Below are positions 8,785 to 17,568 of a stretch of DNA of 64,000 nucleotides, piece by piece (position 1 is the first letter of the stretch; each line of letters opens with the position of its first letter). Both the position numbers and the translations under genes were made by a program. The DNA is from Nitrospira sp. (lineage in GTDB: Bacteria; Nitrospirota; Nitrospiria; Nitrospirales; Nitrospiraceae): the NCBI GenBank assembly GCA_024998565.1, contig JACOEM010000004.1, positions 124,001-188,000 on the forward strand, given 5' to 3'. Below the pieces are notes generated by a model that was not told the origin of the DNA, did no database searches, and saw only the letters and a list, made by a program, of their open reading frames with translations.

Positions 8785-9788
8785 GGCCGGAGTGCCCAAA
8801 GGCCTGCCATTACTGGTGAAGGGGGAAGCAGGTCCCCGAGGGATCGAAAGCCGAGCTTCAGCCCGTGGCACACCTCGACCTGCCGGTCGAAGCGGTTCTT
8901 GGTGGCGATCATCTTGCGCAATGACCCGAGTGCGACCCGGCCCCAGGCTGCCAGATGGAACACCGACAGCGGATAGTCGGTGCCGAAGAGTAGCCGTTCA
9001 TGCACCTCCGGATACTGCCGCAAGTGCAGCAGCATTCGCATCCGGTTCGGCAGGGTGAGGGCGGAAATATCCGCATAGAAATGCGGGTAACGTGTGACGA
9101 GGTCGCGCAGGGTCGGAAGAAATTTCTCGTAGAGCATCAACCCATAACTGCAGGCGTGGGCCGCGATGACGGTGGCGCCTTCATCCAGCGCCAGGCGCAA
9201 CCGGTCCGGTTCGCCCACGGACTGGTCCTTCCCGATGAGGCTGAATTCGTAGCCGACATGACTGAGAAACGGCAGCTGTCGCTCCGCCAGGGCGCGATAA
9301 AAGGGTTTGTATTTCGGATTGGCCGGGTCGAATTGTTTGGCATTCGGCAGCACCTTGACGAGCACGGCCCCGGCATCCGCGCAGCGATGGACTTCGTCGA
9401 TGGCATCCCGTCGCTGCGGGTTGATGGACACGCCTGCCAGCAATTCGCCGGGATGGGCCTGCGCGGTCTTGAGGACATAGTCGTTGCCGATGAGAAAGTC
9501 AGTGTGTGCCCGGTTGAGATGACCATTGTGGTCATAGACCCCGTCCATCCCGAGGAGGACGGCCTTTTGGACGTGGCGTGAGGCTCGGAGCTCGGTCAGA
9601 AGGTCGGCGAGATATTTGTGATTCGCCTCGCGCGGCTTGTCCGGTGAGAGTCCGTGTTTCCAGAGCAGAAACCGGAATAGCGGGCTCTTCAGCGTCTTGG
9701 GCGAAATATAGCAACCGTTGTCGCCGTCGGGCAGCGCGGCCAGATGGACATGGCAGTCGATGAGCGTCTTTGTGGTCAGGTTCGTCAT
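8781..9788 (-). CDS. Amidohydrolase-family metal-dependent hydrolase
   Basis: 335 residues from the ATG at 9788. It opens with the metal-binding LIDCHVHLA, has a mid-protein histidine (LPFLSHVGYEF), VIAAHACSYG and the late Asp motif LLFGTDYPLS, the set found in amidohydrolase_2 TIM-barrel enzymes (decarboxylase/lactonase relatives). Substrate cannot be told. It is 43 nt downstream of the acyltransferase fusion gene and shares an ATGA overlap with the sigma-factor gene, so all are probably one transcript. Confidence 0.75.
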   Translation of the reverse strand: MTNLTTKTLIDCHVHLAALPDGDNGCYISPKTLKSPLFRFLLWKHGLSPDKPREANHKYLADLLTELRASRHVQKAVLLGMDGVYDHNGHLNRAHTDFLIGNDYVLKTAQAHPGELLAGVSINPQRRDAIDEVHRCADAGAVLVKVLPNAKQFDPANPKYKPFYRALAERQLPFLSHVGYEFSLIGKDQSVGEPDRLRLALDEGATVIAAHACSYGLMLYEKFLPTLRDLVTRYPHFYADISALTLPNRMRMLLHLRQYPEVHERLLFGTDYPLSVFHLAAWGRVALGSLRKMIATKNRFDRQVEVCHGLKLGFRSLGDLLPPSPVMAGLWALRP

Positions 9789-9831
9789 GGTGTGTGCGGC
9801 AGCCGGGTGCCCGTCCTGCGCAGCGGACGTT

Positions 9832-12800
9832 TCACGCCTCACGCTCTCCCAGCCGTTCCATCGCGATCCGCTTGAGGGCCCTGAGATCCAGTTTGCCCGT
9901 TCCCAGGATCGGGAGCGCCTCGACTTTGATGCAGTGGGTGCGCGAGGGCAAAAACAGATTGGGCAAGCCGCCGGCTGCCGCCTTGGCAAGAATCTGGGGG
10001 ATCCTCTCTTCTGGAAGCGTATGCAATACAGCTAACTGCTCACCTTTGCGCTCATCCGGTACGCCGGTGACGGCGCAGATTTGCAATTCCTCGCCGGATG
10101 CCAGTTGGAGCGCCTCTTCCACCAGCCGATGCGGCACCATTTCACCGCCGATCTTCGAAAAACGTGAGAGCCGATCGGTGATGGTCAAAAACCCATCGTC
10201 GTCGAGCGTGGCAATGTCACCGGTAATATACCATCCGTCGCGCATGGCCTGGGCCGTCAAATCCTCGCGACCGAGATACCCGTTCATCACGTTCGGCCCT
10301 TTGACGAGCAGCATGCCCGCTGTGCCGGGCGGGAGGATGGCGAAGCTGTCGGGATCGACGATGCGGACGGAGACACCGGGGAGCGGCTGACCGACGGTGC
10401 CACGCCGCGAGGCCGGTTGGAAAAATCCGGCAGCCCTGAAGTCCGGGCAGTTCACGGCGATGACCGGCGCACATTCGGTCACGCCATACCCTTCGATCGG
10501 GCCGATACCGAACCGGTCCTGGAACGATTCGCAAAGGCGCAGGGGCAATTTTTCGGCCCCCGTGAGGACGACTCGTAGCGTGCTGAACTGTTCCGGGGTG
10601 CAGCGTCGTTGATAGAGCTGCAGAAAAGTGGGGGTGCAGACCAGGAACGTCAGGCGATGTTTGGCACAGAGTTCTCCGATCGCCGTCACATCGAGCGGTG
10701 AGGGATGAAACACGGTTGCAGCGCCGTTGAGCGTGACATACCAGAACACGAGGTAGCCGAACGAGTGGAAGAGGGGAAGAATGCCCAGGATTCGATCATC
10801 CTCGGCCAGGGGGAGCACCTGTGAGACGGCCTGCACATTCGCGTCGATGCTGAAGTGAGACAGCATCACTCCCTTTGGCTCGCCGGTGCTGCCGCTGCTG
10901 AAGATGATGGTAGCGAGATCATCCATGGTCACGCGCCCGGTCTGTCCGCAGGCCGATTCCAGAAGACGGAGCGGAGCCAGTGCGGCAAGGGCTGTGGCGG
11001 TGAGTTTCTCCTTCGTACCGATGGTGGCGCCGATGTCCTCCAGCCAGAGAATGGTGGGACCCTCCGGGAGTTCGAGCTTGGCTTTCTCGATAAACTTGCG
11101 ACTGGTGACAATGGTACGCAGCTGCGCCTGGCGTACGGCCGATTCCAATCCGGACTTGCCCACAGTGTAGTTGAGGTTGACGCAGGTGCGGCCGGCGAGC
11201 GTGGCGGCGACCGTGGTGAGGGCTCCTGCCACGGTCGGCGGCAACAGCAGCCCCACATTCTGTTGGCCTTGCCAGTGGATCTTCAGGGCGCGTGCCAGGG
11301 CGATGGCCCCGATCAAGGCCTGCAGTGAAGACACGCGGGGTTTTGTCGCATCGGCCATTGCGAGGCGAAAGGGATGCCGGCGCATGGCGCGGATGAAGGC
11401 CTGGTGCAACGGGTGCCGGGTCGGTTTTCGCAGCTGCCAGGCTGTTTCGCCAAGTTCGCGGACGAGGCGGCGGAGTTCGTGCGCCGGCGTCTCGGCGGGA
11501 ACCGCAGTGCCGAACGAGACGGTGACCGGATAAGGAACACGCTCCGGCCATTTGGTGACAAACCGTCCGCCGACGAAACTGAAGATGCTGCCCCAGACGC
11601 GATCCAGGTGGACGGGTACGACCGGGACATTGCGTCCTTTGACGATCCGTTCGAATCCGCGTCGAAACGGAAGGAGGTTTCCGGTGCGGGTGATCTGGCC
11701 TTCAGGGAAAATGCAGACAAGGTCACCGGCATCGAGCGCATGACCCGCCTCGCGCAGGGCGCGGAGAATCACGCGGGGCCCGCCGTCGGACGAAATGGGA
11801 ATGACCTGCAACGCGCGCATGAACGGCTTAAAAATCGGGCGATCGACGTATTGGGCATCCACCACGAACCGGATGGGACGATCCAGGCTTGCAATCAGGA
11901 GAAATCCGTCGATGAAGGAGATGTGATTGGGGACTAGAAGGGCGCCGCCCGTAACCGGCACTTGCTGCTGTCCGACGATGCGCAACTGGTAGATCGTATT
12001 CGTGAGCAACACGAGAACCAATCGCAGAAACGTTTCGGGCATCAGCCACATGGCCCAGGCAGTTCCAATGGTCGTGACGAGGGCGGTCGCGAGAAAAATG
12101 CCGACCGTCGAAAGGCCTGCGTTGGCAAGCATGCCGCCGCTCAGGGACCCCAGCAGAATGCCGGTGAAGACACAGATGTTTTCGAGGGCGATGACCGATC
12201 CCCGCCGGTCGTGAGGCGCGCGCCACTGTACCAAGGCGTTGATAGGTATGAAGATAAGCGCACTCGACATGCCCAATGCGATCATCAGCGCGAGGGTGCC
12301 GCTGAACGGGGGCATCCACCAGCCGAGGATCAGGAGAAAGGTGGCGACGCCGGCCGCTCCCAGTGGCACCAGTCCGTATTCCACGCGGGAACGGGAGAGG
12401 CGACCGACGACGAGCGCACCCAGTCCGATGCCCACCGAGATCAAGGCGGAGGGGACGGTCGCCAGGGCATCGGAGAGTCCCAGCACCGCTTTCGCATACA
12501 CCAGTACGTTCTGCACGACGAGGCTGGCGATGGTCCAGAAAAAGACCGCGCCGGTGATGGCGAGACGCAGCAGGCGATCCGCCTGCAATGCCGACCAGGC
12601 CCCGCGCAGGGTGTCGAACAATCCGCCCGCATCGCGTGCCGGCGGCACCGGCGGGACAGCCCAGGCTGCGGCAAAGCCGACTAGGGCGAGCATGGTCAAC
12701 GCGAACGGGGCCAACCAGGGTTGTGTCCCTGCCCCGGCCAGTAAGAACCCTCCGGCGGTGGTGCCGGTGAGGATCGCCAGGAAGGTAAACAGCTCCAGGA

Positions 12801-13230
12801 TGCTGTTGCCTCGCGCGAGTTGTTCGTGCGGGAGTAGTTCGGGAAGAATGCCGTATTTGGCCGGACTGAAAATCGCGCTATGAACGCCCATGCTGGCGAG
12901 CACGACGAGTGCCCAGAGCCCTCCGGTCGGGTTCGCCAGCAGCGCGAGTGTTGCGGCGGCCATCAGCAGCACCTCTACTGCCTTCATCGTGAGGATGACG
13001 GTGCGTTTGCTGATACGGTCGGCAAAAAATCCGGCCACGAATGACGTCAGGACCAGCGGCAGGGTGAACACGACCATGGCGAGGGTCGTCTGGGTCTGCG
13101 ATGCCGTTTCCAGATCCTGTCCCGGTGCGAGCGCGGCCGTGACGGCCCGGATGCCTAGGAGCGCAACCATGAATTTCCAGGCGTTGTCGTTGAAGGCGCC
13201 GCAGAACTGTGCGATCAGGAGTCCGCGCAA
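9832..13230 (-). CDS. aas: LplT-PlsC-Aas fusion: lysophospholipid transporter / acyltransferase / acyl-ACP synthetase
   Basis: 1132 residues in three parts. Residues ~1-405 form an MFS transporter like LplT (opening AQFCGAFNDNAWKF). Residues ~415-620 are a PlsC glycerophospholipid acyltransferase with NHISFID (HX4D) and FPEGQITRTG. Residues ~640-1130 are an AMP-binding acyl-ACP/acyl-CoA synthetase with FSSGSTGEPKGVM and YITGDIATLDDDG. In bacteria with separate lplT and aas these steps import lysophospholipids and re-acylate them at the inner membrane. The start is unclear: the TTG at 13230 lacks a ribosome site, while AGGAGG at 13275-13280 precedes an in-frame ATC codon at 13269, which would add 13 residues. 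Confidence 0.85.
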   Translation of the reverse strand: MRGLLIAQFCGAFNDNAWKFMVALLGIRAVTAALAPGQDLETASQTQTTLAMVVFTLPLVLTSFVAGFFADRISKRTVILTMKAVEVLLMAAATLALLANPTGGLWALVVLASMGVHSAIFSPAKYGILPELLPHEQLARGNSILELFTFLAILTGTTAGGFLLAGAGTQPWLAPFALTMLALVGFAAAWAVPPVPPARDAGGLFDTLRGAWSALQADRLLRLAITGAVFFWTIASLVVQNVLVYAKAVLGLSDALATVPSALISVGIGLGALVVGRLSRSRVEYGLVPLGAAGVATFLLILGWWMPPFSGTLALMIALGMSSALIFIPINALVQWRAPHDRRGSVIALENICVFTGILLGSLSGGMLANAGLSTVGIFLATALVTTIGTAWAMWLMPETFLRLVLVLLTNTIYQLRIVGQQQVPVTGGALLVPNHISFIDGFLLIASLDRPIRFVVDAQYVDRPIFKPFMRALQVIPISSDGGPRVILRALREAGHALDAGDLVCIFPEGQITRTGNLLPFRRGFERIVKGRNVPVVPVHLDRVWGSIFSFVGGRFVTKWPERVPYPVTVSFGTAVPAETPAHELRRLVRELGETAWQLRKPTRHPLHQAFIRAMRRHPFRLAMADATKPRVSSLQALIGAIALARALKIHWQGQQNVGLLLPPTVAGALTTVAATLAGRTCVNLNYTVGKSGLESAVRQAQLRTIVTSRKFIEKAKLELPEGPTILWLEDIGATIGTKEKLTATALAALAPLRLLESACGQTGRVTMDDLATIIFSSGSTGEPKGVMLSHFSIDANVQAVSQVLPLAEDDRILGILPLFHSFGYLVFWYVTLNGAATVFHPSPLDVTAIGELCAKHRLTFLVCTPTFLQLYQRRCTPEQFSTLRVVLTGAEKLPLRLCESFQDRFGIGPIEGYGVTECAPVIAVNCPDFRAAGFFQPASRRGTVGQPLPGVSVRIVDPDSFAILPPGTAGMLLVKGPNVMNGYLGREDLTAQAMRDGWYITGDIATLDDDGFLTITDRLSRFSKIGGEMVPHRLVEEALQLASGEELQICAVTGVPDERKGEQLAVLHTLPEERIPQILAKAAAGGLPNLFLPSRTHCIKVEALPILGTGKLDLRALKRIAMERLGEREA

Positions 13231-13352
13231 GGGAAGTCGGGTCGATGAGGAGTCGGGCTGGGGGTCGATGGGTGCCTCCTGTGTCTATGTGCCGTCGTTC
13301 GTGCCCGGGATCGAGGTTCAGTCTGCCGAAATTATTACACTGATGCAATGCG

Positions 13353-15245
13353 CTATCGTGATGCCGTCGAGGGAGGACTTTCCACCGGCAGCCCTTCGAG
13401 TGCCATGATTCGCAGCGCATTGGTGGTGGGGCAGGGACCCGGTTTCAATCGATAATCGAAGTGCAGTGCGCCTTCCGCCACGGTTTCCTGAAAATGCACG
13501 TTGGTGACGGTCGGGAGTTGGCGCTCCAACTCAGCCAGTTCGAGGTCGTGGGTGGTGACGAGGCCGAACCCGTTTCCTCCTGCGAGGGCCGCAATGAGGG
13601 CGCGTCCCCCGATGAGCCGCTCCCGGTTGTTGGTGCCTTTGAAGACTTCATCGATCAACCAGAGCACAGGCGGTCGCTCCATGTCCCGGGTGCGGTCGAG
13701 AATGTTCTTGAGCCGTTTCACCTCGGCATAAAAAAATGAGAGGCCGCCGTCGAGGGAATCGTCTACGCGGATGCAGCTGCCGATGCGCACTAAAGACCAA
13801 CGGAAGGAGGTGGCGCAGACGGGGCCTCCGGCCTGTGCCAGGCAAGTATTGATGCCGATGGTGCGGAGAAAGGTGCTCTTGCCGGACATGTTGGAGCCGG
13901 TCACCAGAAACATGCGCCCGCGTTCCTGAAACACAATGTCATTGGCCACGCGAGCCTTCGCGGGGATGAGCGGGTGCGCCAGTCCCTGCGCATCGAGGAT
14001 CGGTCCGGCACCGTTGAGATGGGCGGCGTCAGCCGTCTGCTGCAGTGAGGGCCAGGGGTAATCCGGGTGCAGGTAGGCGAATGTCGCCAGGGAGGCGGCG
14101 GCGTCCAGCTCGGCCAACAGCTCGAACCATTGCGGCGCGACGGCGGCAATCCTATCTTGCAGGTGCTGGAGACGATAGGTGTGGTAGAGGTCCCAGGGAC
14201 CGAAGGCGTTGATGAGGTAATGCACCAGCGGATGGGCCCGAACGCTGAGCCGGTTCATCAGCGAGGCGGCCTGTTTCAGCGAGGTGGAGGGGCTGGTGTT
14301 TTGTTGCAGGAGCGGCCGGCACAGCTCGGCCAATCGGGGGGCGGCGCGGTACGATCGCTGCTCCAGATAACCTATGACGGCGCTGAGCCGCTCCAGTTGA
14401 CGGTGCAGGGATTGGGCATGGTCGAAGATTTCTTCCGAGCGGCTGCGGACGGAGAGAAACAGGAATGCATAGAGACCGAACGACAACATCCAATAGTTAC
14501 CGATTCCGGACACGAGATCGGCCAGCATGAACCCGGCCGTGACAAGGGCGAGGAAGGTTTCGGTCAGCAGCATGGGCGTGAAGCTGGGGCTGTCGACCCG
14601 CTTCTGGAGGACGGCGAGGAGCCGCCGGCCGTCGATATCGGCGTCTTCAACCGTCTGCGCTTCCAATGACAACCGGTCCCTGAGTAGAGAAAGCGGTGTC
14701 AATTCTCTGATGAGGGCCTGCCGGTTCGCCCACTGCGCGGGTTCCGGCGGTTGATTGAACAACCACGAGGCGAGCCGTTCCTGGCCCTGTGACGAGATGG
14801 TGTTGTTGATGAGATGCAGGAGTGAATGGGGGCCGGCGAGGTCGAGATCGGTCGCGTACCCGTGTCGTTCGGGTACGAATACCGGGCGAAATGGAATCTC
14901 GGCCCAGCCGAGACGCATGCGCGCGAGGTGCACCTGTTTGATGCCCTGCCAGCGGCGGAGCCGGTGCAAGCGATCTTCGAGCCTGTTATGATACCAGGCC
15001 ACAATGAGAAACAGCATGACGCTGAATGCGAGTATGGCGTTGCCGAGCAGGGTCCATCCCAGTTTATGCGGAATGATAGAGCCGAAAAGTCCGACGGCAA
15101 AGATGGCGAGCCGCCAGGTCGTAAACCTTGCGCTGGCCCGGCGGGCATTCGTCTCCAGCTGTGCCGCGCGGCGCAGCATTCGCACCAGACTGTGTTCCCG
15201 CGCGGGCGACCTTCGCGATGGTGTGGATTCTGTATCAGGTGTCAT
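13353..15245 (-). CDS. Membrane-associated MutS-family ATPase
   Basis: 630 residues. The C-terminal third is a MutS ATPase: Walker A VTGSNMSGKSTFLRTIG, the SFFYAEVKRLKNIL segment, Walker B VLWLIDEVFKGTNNRER and TTHDLELAEL. Two or more hydrophobic stretches (about residues 45-85 and 230-265) predict membrane anchoring, and the mismatch-recognition domain I is absent. So this is not a canonical MutS repair protein but the less-studied short MutS-like group. The ATG at 15245 is preferred to a TTG at 15284 that would overlap the divergent prmA start. It is divergent from prmA, with 29 nt between starts. Confidence 0.75.
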   Translation of the reverse strand: MTPDTESTPSRRSPAREHSLVRMLRRAAQLETNARRASARFTTWRLAIFAVGLFGSIIPHKLGWTLLGNAILAFSVMLFLIVAWYHNRLEDRLHRLRRWQGIKQVHLARMRLGWAEIPFRPVFVPERHGYATDLDLAGPHSLLHLINNTISSQGQERLASWLFNQPPEPAQWANRQALIRELTPLSLLRDRLSLEAQTVEDADIDGRRLLAVLQKRVDSPSFTPMLLTETFLALVTAGFMLADLVSGIGNYWMLSFGLYAFLFLSVRSRSEEIFDHAQSLHRQLERLSAVIGYLEQRSYRAAPRLAELCRPLLQQNTSPSTSLKQAASLMNRLSVRAHPLVHYLINAFGPWDLYHTYRLQHLQDRIAAVAPQWFELLAELDAAASLATFAYLHPDYPWPSLQQTADAAHLNGAGPILDAQGLAHPLIPAKARVANDIVFQERGRMFLVTGSNMSGKSTFLRTIGINTCLAQAGGPVCATSFRWSLVRIGSCIRVDDSLDGGLSFFYAEVKRLKNILDRTRDMERPPVLWLIDEVFKGTNNRERLIGGRALIAALAGGNGFGLVTTHDLELAELERQLPTVTNVHFQETVAEGALHFDYRLKPGPCPTTNALRIMALEGLPVESPPSTASR

Positions 15246-15274
15246 CGTACCGCTGACGATACTGGGAGTCTGAG

Positions 15275-16210
15275 ATGACGTCAACCTCGAAGACAGATGA
15301 GGGTTCCGCTGATGTGTCCGCCACGCCGGGTGCGGGCGACTGGATTCAAGTTGATGTGCACACCTCGCTCGATGCCGGTGAGCTCCTGGGGGTGCTGAAC
15401 GATCCGGATGTGACCGGGGCCTGGCAGGAACAGGAGTGTATCCACCTGTACTGGCCCGCGGCCCGTTGCGGACCGGATACGTGGCAAGGCCTGAGGCTTG
15501 CGTTGACCCAGCTCGGGCATCCCGATCCGGCCGGTGCCCTCACGATCAACCACTTGGCGGACCGCGACTGGAACGCCCAGTGGTCACGTCTGGTGGAGCC
15601 GATCAGAATCCGGCAGGTAGTCATCAGGCCAAGTTGGAAGTCTCTCGCGCTGAACCCCGGCGACATCGAATTGATCATCGATCCCAAGCAGGCATTCGGC
15701 ACCGGTCACCATGCGACGACCCAACTGTTGATCGAATGGCTGCAAGAGGTGGTGGCGCCCACCGATCGCGTCCTGGATGTGGGAACCGGGAGCGGTGTGT
15801 TGGCGATGGTGGCGTTGCGGCTCGGGGCCTCGGAGGCGGTCGGGGAGGATTTCGATCCGGTGGCGATTGAGTGCGCGCGGGACTACGCTCAGGTCAACGG
15901 GTTCGATACGCAGCTGACGCTGGCGGTGGAATATGCTCAGACGCAGCAGTCTCACAACGGATTCGAGCCCACTCTGGTCCTCGCGAATTTGGATCGGCAG
16001 ACCCTGTTGAATGCCGCGGACACGCTCTGTGGATATGCGTCGGGCGGCGCGCGCCTGCTGCTGTCCGGTCTGCTGATCGATCAGCGGGCGGAGATCGAAG
16101 CCGCCTATGCCGAGCATGGAGTCTACGTGAGGGCATCGAGAGAACGAGACGGATGGGTCGCTCTGGAGGCCACCGGTATGGAATCCTGTGACGGCGGGCT
16201 CTGCTCCTGA
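15275..16210 (+). CDS. prmA: Ribosomal protein L11 methyltransferase
   Basis: 311 residues. The N-terminal substrate-recognition domain is followed by IDPKQAFGTGHHATTQL, the PrmA signature, and by SAM motif I VLDVGTGSGVLAM; VLANLDRQTLL corresponds to the family's NILA region, here LANLD. PrmA trimethylates ribosomal protein L11 in the cytoplasm using S-adenosylmethionine. GGGAG stands 6 nt before the ATG. It is the first gene of a tight group with the MOSC protein and another methyltransferase. Confidence 0.85.
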   Translation: MTSTSKTDEGSADVSATPGAGDWIQVDVHTSLDAGELLGVLNDPDVTGAWQEQECIHLYWPAARCGPDTWQGLRLALTQLGHPDPAGALTINHLADRDWNAQWSRLVEPIRIRQVVIRPSWKSLALNPGDIELIIDPKQAFGTGHHATTQLLIEWLQEVVAPTDRVLDVGTGSGVLAMVALRLGASEAVGEDFDPVAIECARDYAQVNGFDTQLTLAVEYAQTQQSHNGFEPTLVLANLDRQTLLNAADTLCGYASGGARLLLSGLLIDQRAEIEAAYAEHGVYVRASRERDGWVALEATGMESCDGGLCS

Positions 16211-16217
16211 TACCGAG

Positions 16218-16721
16218 ATGGCACAACCGGTTATTCCACAGGTGCATCAGGTGAGTCTGTCCGACGGCGGGGTACCGAAGTCGGCGGTACTGTCTGCGCA
16301 GGTGACGCGTGACGGATTGGTCGGGGATCGTCAGCGCAACCGGAAATATCACGGCGGTCCGGATCGGGCGGTCTGCCTCTTTTCCCTGGAGGTGATCGAC
16401 GCCCTTCGGGCTGAAGGTCATTCGATCGGTCCTGGTTCGTCCGGGGAGAATCTCACTCTGGCGGGGCTCGACTGGTCCCTCATGCGGCCCGGTGATCGAC
16501 TTCGAATCGGTGAGCAGGTGCGGCTGGAGATGACGAGTTATACGACCCCCTGTCGATACAATGCGCAGTGGTTCAAGGACGGGGACTATGAACGAATTGC
16601 CCAGGAGACGCATCCCGGATGGAGCCGGCTCTATGCGCGGGTTCTTCACGAAGGGACGGTGCGGCCGGGAGATCCTGTTGTGCTGGATTCGGACGACCTA
16701 AGCGGGTGGGGTGATCGATGA
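16218..16721 (+). CDS. MOSC-domain protein (YiiM-like)
   Basis: 167 residues. It contains VGDRQRNRKYHGGPDRAVCLF and GENLTLAGLDW and, further on, TTPCRYNAQWF with the conserved cysteine: the MOSC-domain pattern shared with YiiM and the C-terminus of molybdenum cofactor sulfurases. Proteins of this type bind or transfer sulfur for molybdenum-dependent reduction of hydroxylated compounds; the substrate here is unknown. An in-frame GTG at 16188 would overlap prmA; the ATG at 16218 is 7 nt after the prmA stop. Neither has a strong ribosome site. Confidence 0.75.
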   Translation: MAQPVIPQVHQVSLSDGGVPKSAVLSAQVTRDGLVGDRQRNRKYHGGPDRAVCLFSLEVIDALRAEGHSIGPGSSGENLTLAGLDWSLMRPGDRLRIGEQVRLEMTSYTTPCRYNAQWFKDGDYERIAQETHPGWSRLYARVLHEGTVRPGDPVVLDSDDLSGWGDR

Positions 16722-17377
16722 AGCGCGTGCTGGAACCGGAGCTGATGGACGATGCGGCGCAGGCCCGTGCCTATGCGAAGGCGGATTTCGCTGAGGAGAA
16801 TCAGGGTTTCGTCGATCGTTTTCGCGAATACTTTCCCGATTGGGCCGGCGGTCATGTCGTCGATTTGGGATGCGGACCGGGAGATATTCCGATTCGTTTT
16901 CTGCGTTCCTTCCCGGACGCCCGAGTGACGGCCGTGGATGCCAGCCGTCCCATGCTGGACTTGGCGGCGGAGGCGATCGCGGGTGCGGGACTGGCGAATC
17001 GCATCACCCTCTGTTGTGAGCGGTTTCAATCGCTCGACCTGCCGGAACAGGCCGATGCTCTGTTGTCGAACAGTCTCCTGCACCATGTCCCGAATCCGCT
17101 GCAGTTCTGGTTTCGCGTGAAGCAATTGGCCAAGCCGGGGGCCTGTGTGCTGGTGATGGATTTACTGCGACCGGACTCGCCTGAAGCGGCCCAGGCCTTA
17201 GTGGACCAGTATGCAGCCGACGAAGATCCGATCTTGAAACGCGACTTCTATCACTCGTTGCTGGCCGCGTTTACCGAGGATGATGTCGCGGCACAATTGG
17301 CCGAGATGAACCTCTCCCGGCTCCTCATCGATGTGCCGGATGACCGGCATTGGGTCGTCGGCGGAATCCTTCTTTAA
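16718..17377 (+). CDS. Class I SAM-dependent methyltransferase
   Basis: 219 residues. Motif I is VVDLGCGPGDIPIRFL (about residue 48), with the acidic ribose-binding VTAVDASRPML and the post-motif LLSNSLLHHVPNP, a Rossmann-fold methyltransferase of the UbiE/Methyltransf_11 kind. The start codon overlaps the MOSC gene stop (ATGA), so the two are translationally coupled. The substrate cannot be read from the sequence. A copy of the dispersed palindromic element follows the stop codon. Confidence 0.8.
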   Translation: MKRVLEPELMDDAAQARAYAKADFAEENQGFVDRFREYFPDWAGGHVVDLGCGPGDIPIRFLRSFPDARVTAVDASRPMLDLAAEAIAGAGLANRITLCCERFQSLDLPEQADALLSNSLLHHVPNPLQFWFRVKQLAKPGACVLVMDLLRPDSPEAAQALVDQYAADEDPILKRDFYHSLLAAFTEDDVAAQLAEMNLSRLLIDVPDDRHWVVGGILL

Positions 17378-17382
17378 TCAGC

Positions 17383-17504
17383 ATGGTGAAAACGAGCTTC
17401 AACGGCGTTCTCACCTCGGCGACATCCTCAACAACGTACCCCTGAGGGTACGCCTGCGGTGTGGCCATCGGCTGCGGCCTTGTTGGATGCCCGTTTTGAC
17501 CATC
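17383..17504. repeat. Dispersed palindromic element, copy A
   Basis: About 120 bp with arms ATGGTGAAAACG (17383-17394) and CGTTTTGACCAT (17492-17503), an inner hairpin CGTACCC-CTGA-GGGTACG, and a GCGGCCTTGTTGGATG segment before the right arm. It lies 5 bp after the methyltransferase stop. Related copies are at 42712-42832 and 51249-51371. Confidence 0.7.
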
Positions 17505-17568
17505 CTATTATGCTGATGACTTGTTCAGCAGTATTGCAGAGCGCTCGCGCCTGGGGGTCTGTTTGTGT

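Noticed and set aside
9532..9989. N-terminal extension of the amidohydrolase to 9989
   Set aside because: The added residues overlap the upstream gene's end and are Arg/Ser-rich; the family start LIDCHVHL fits the ATG at 9788.
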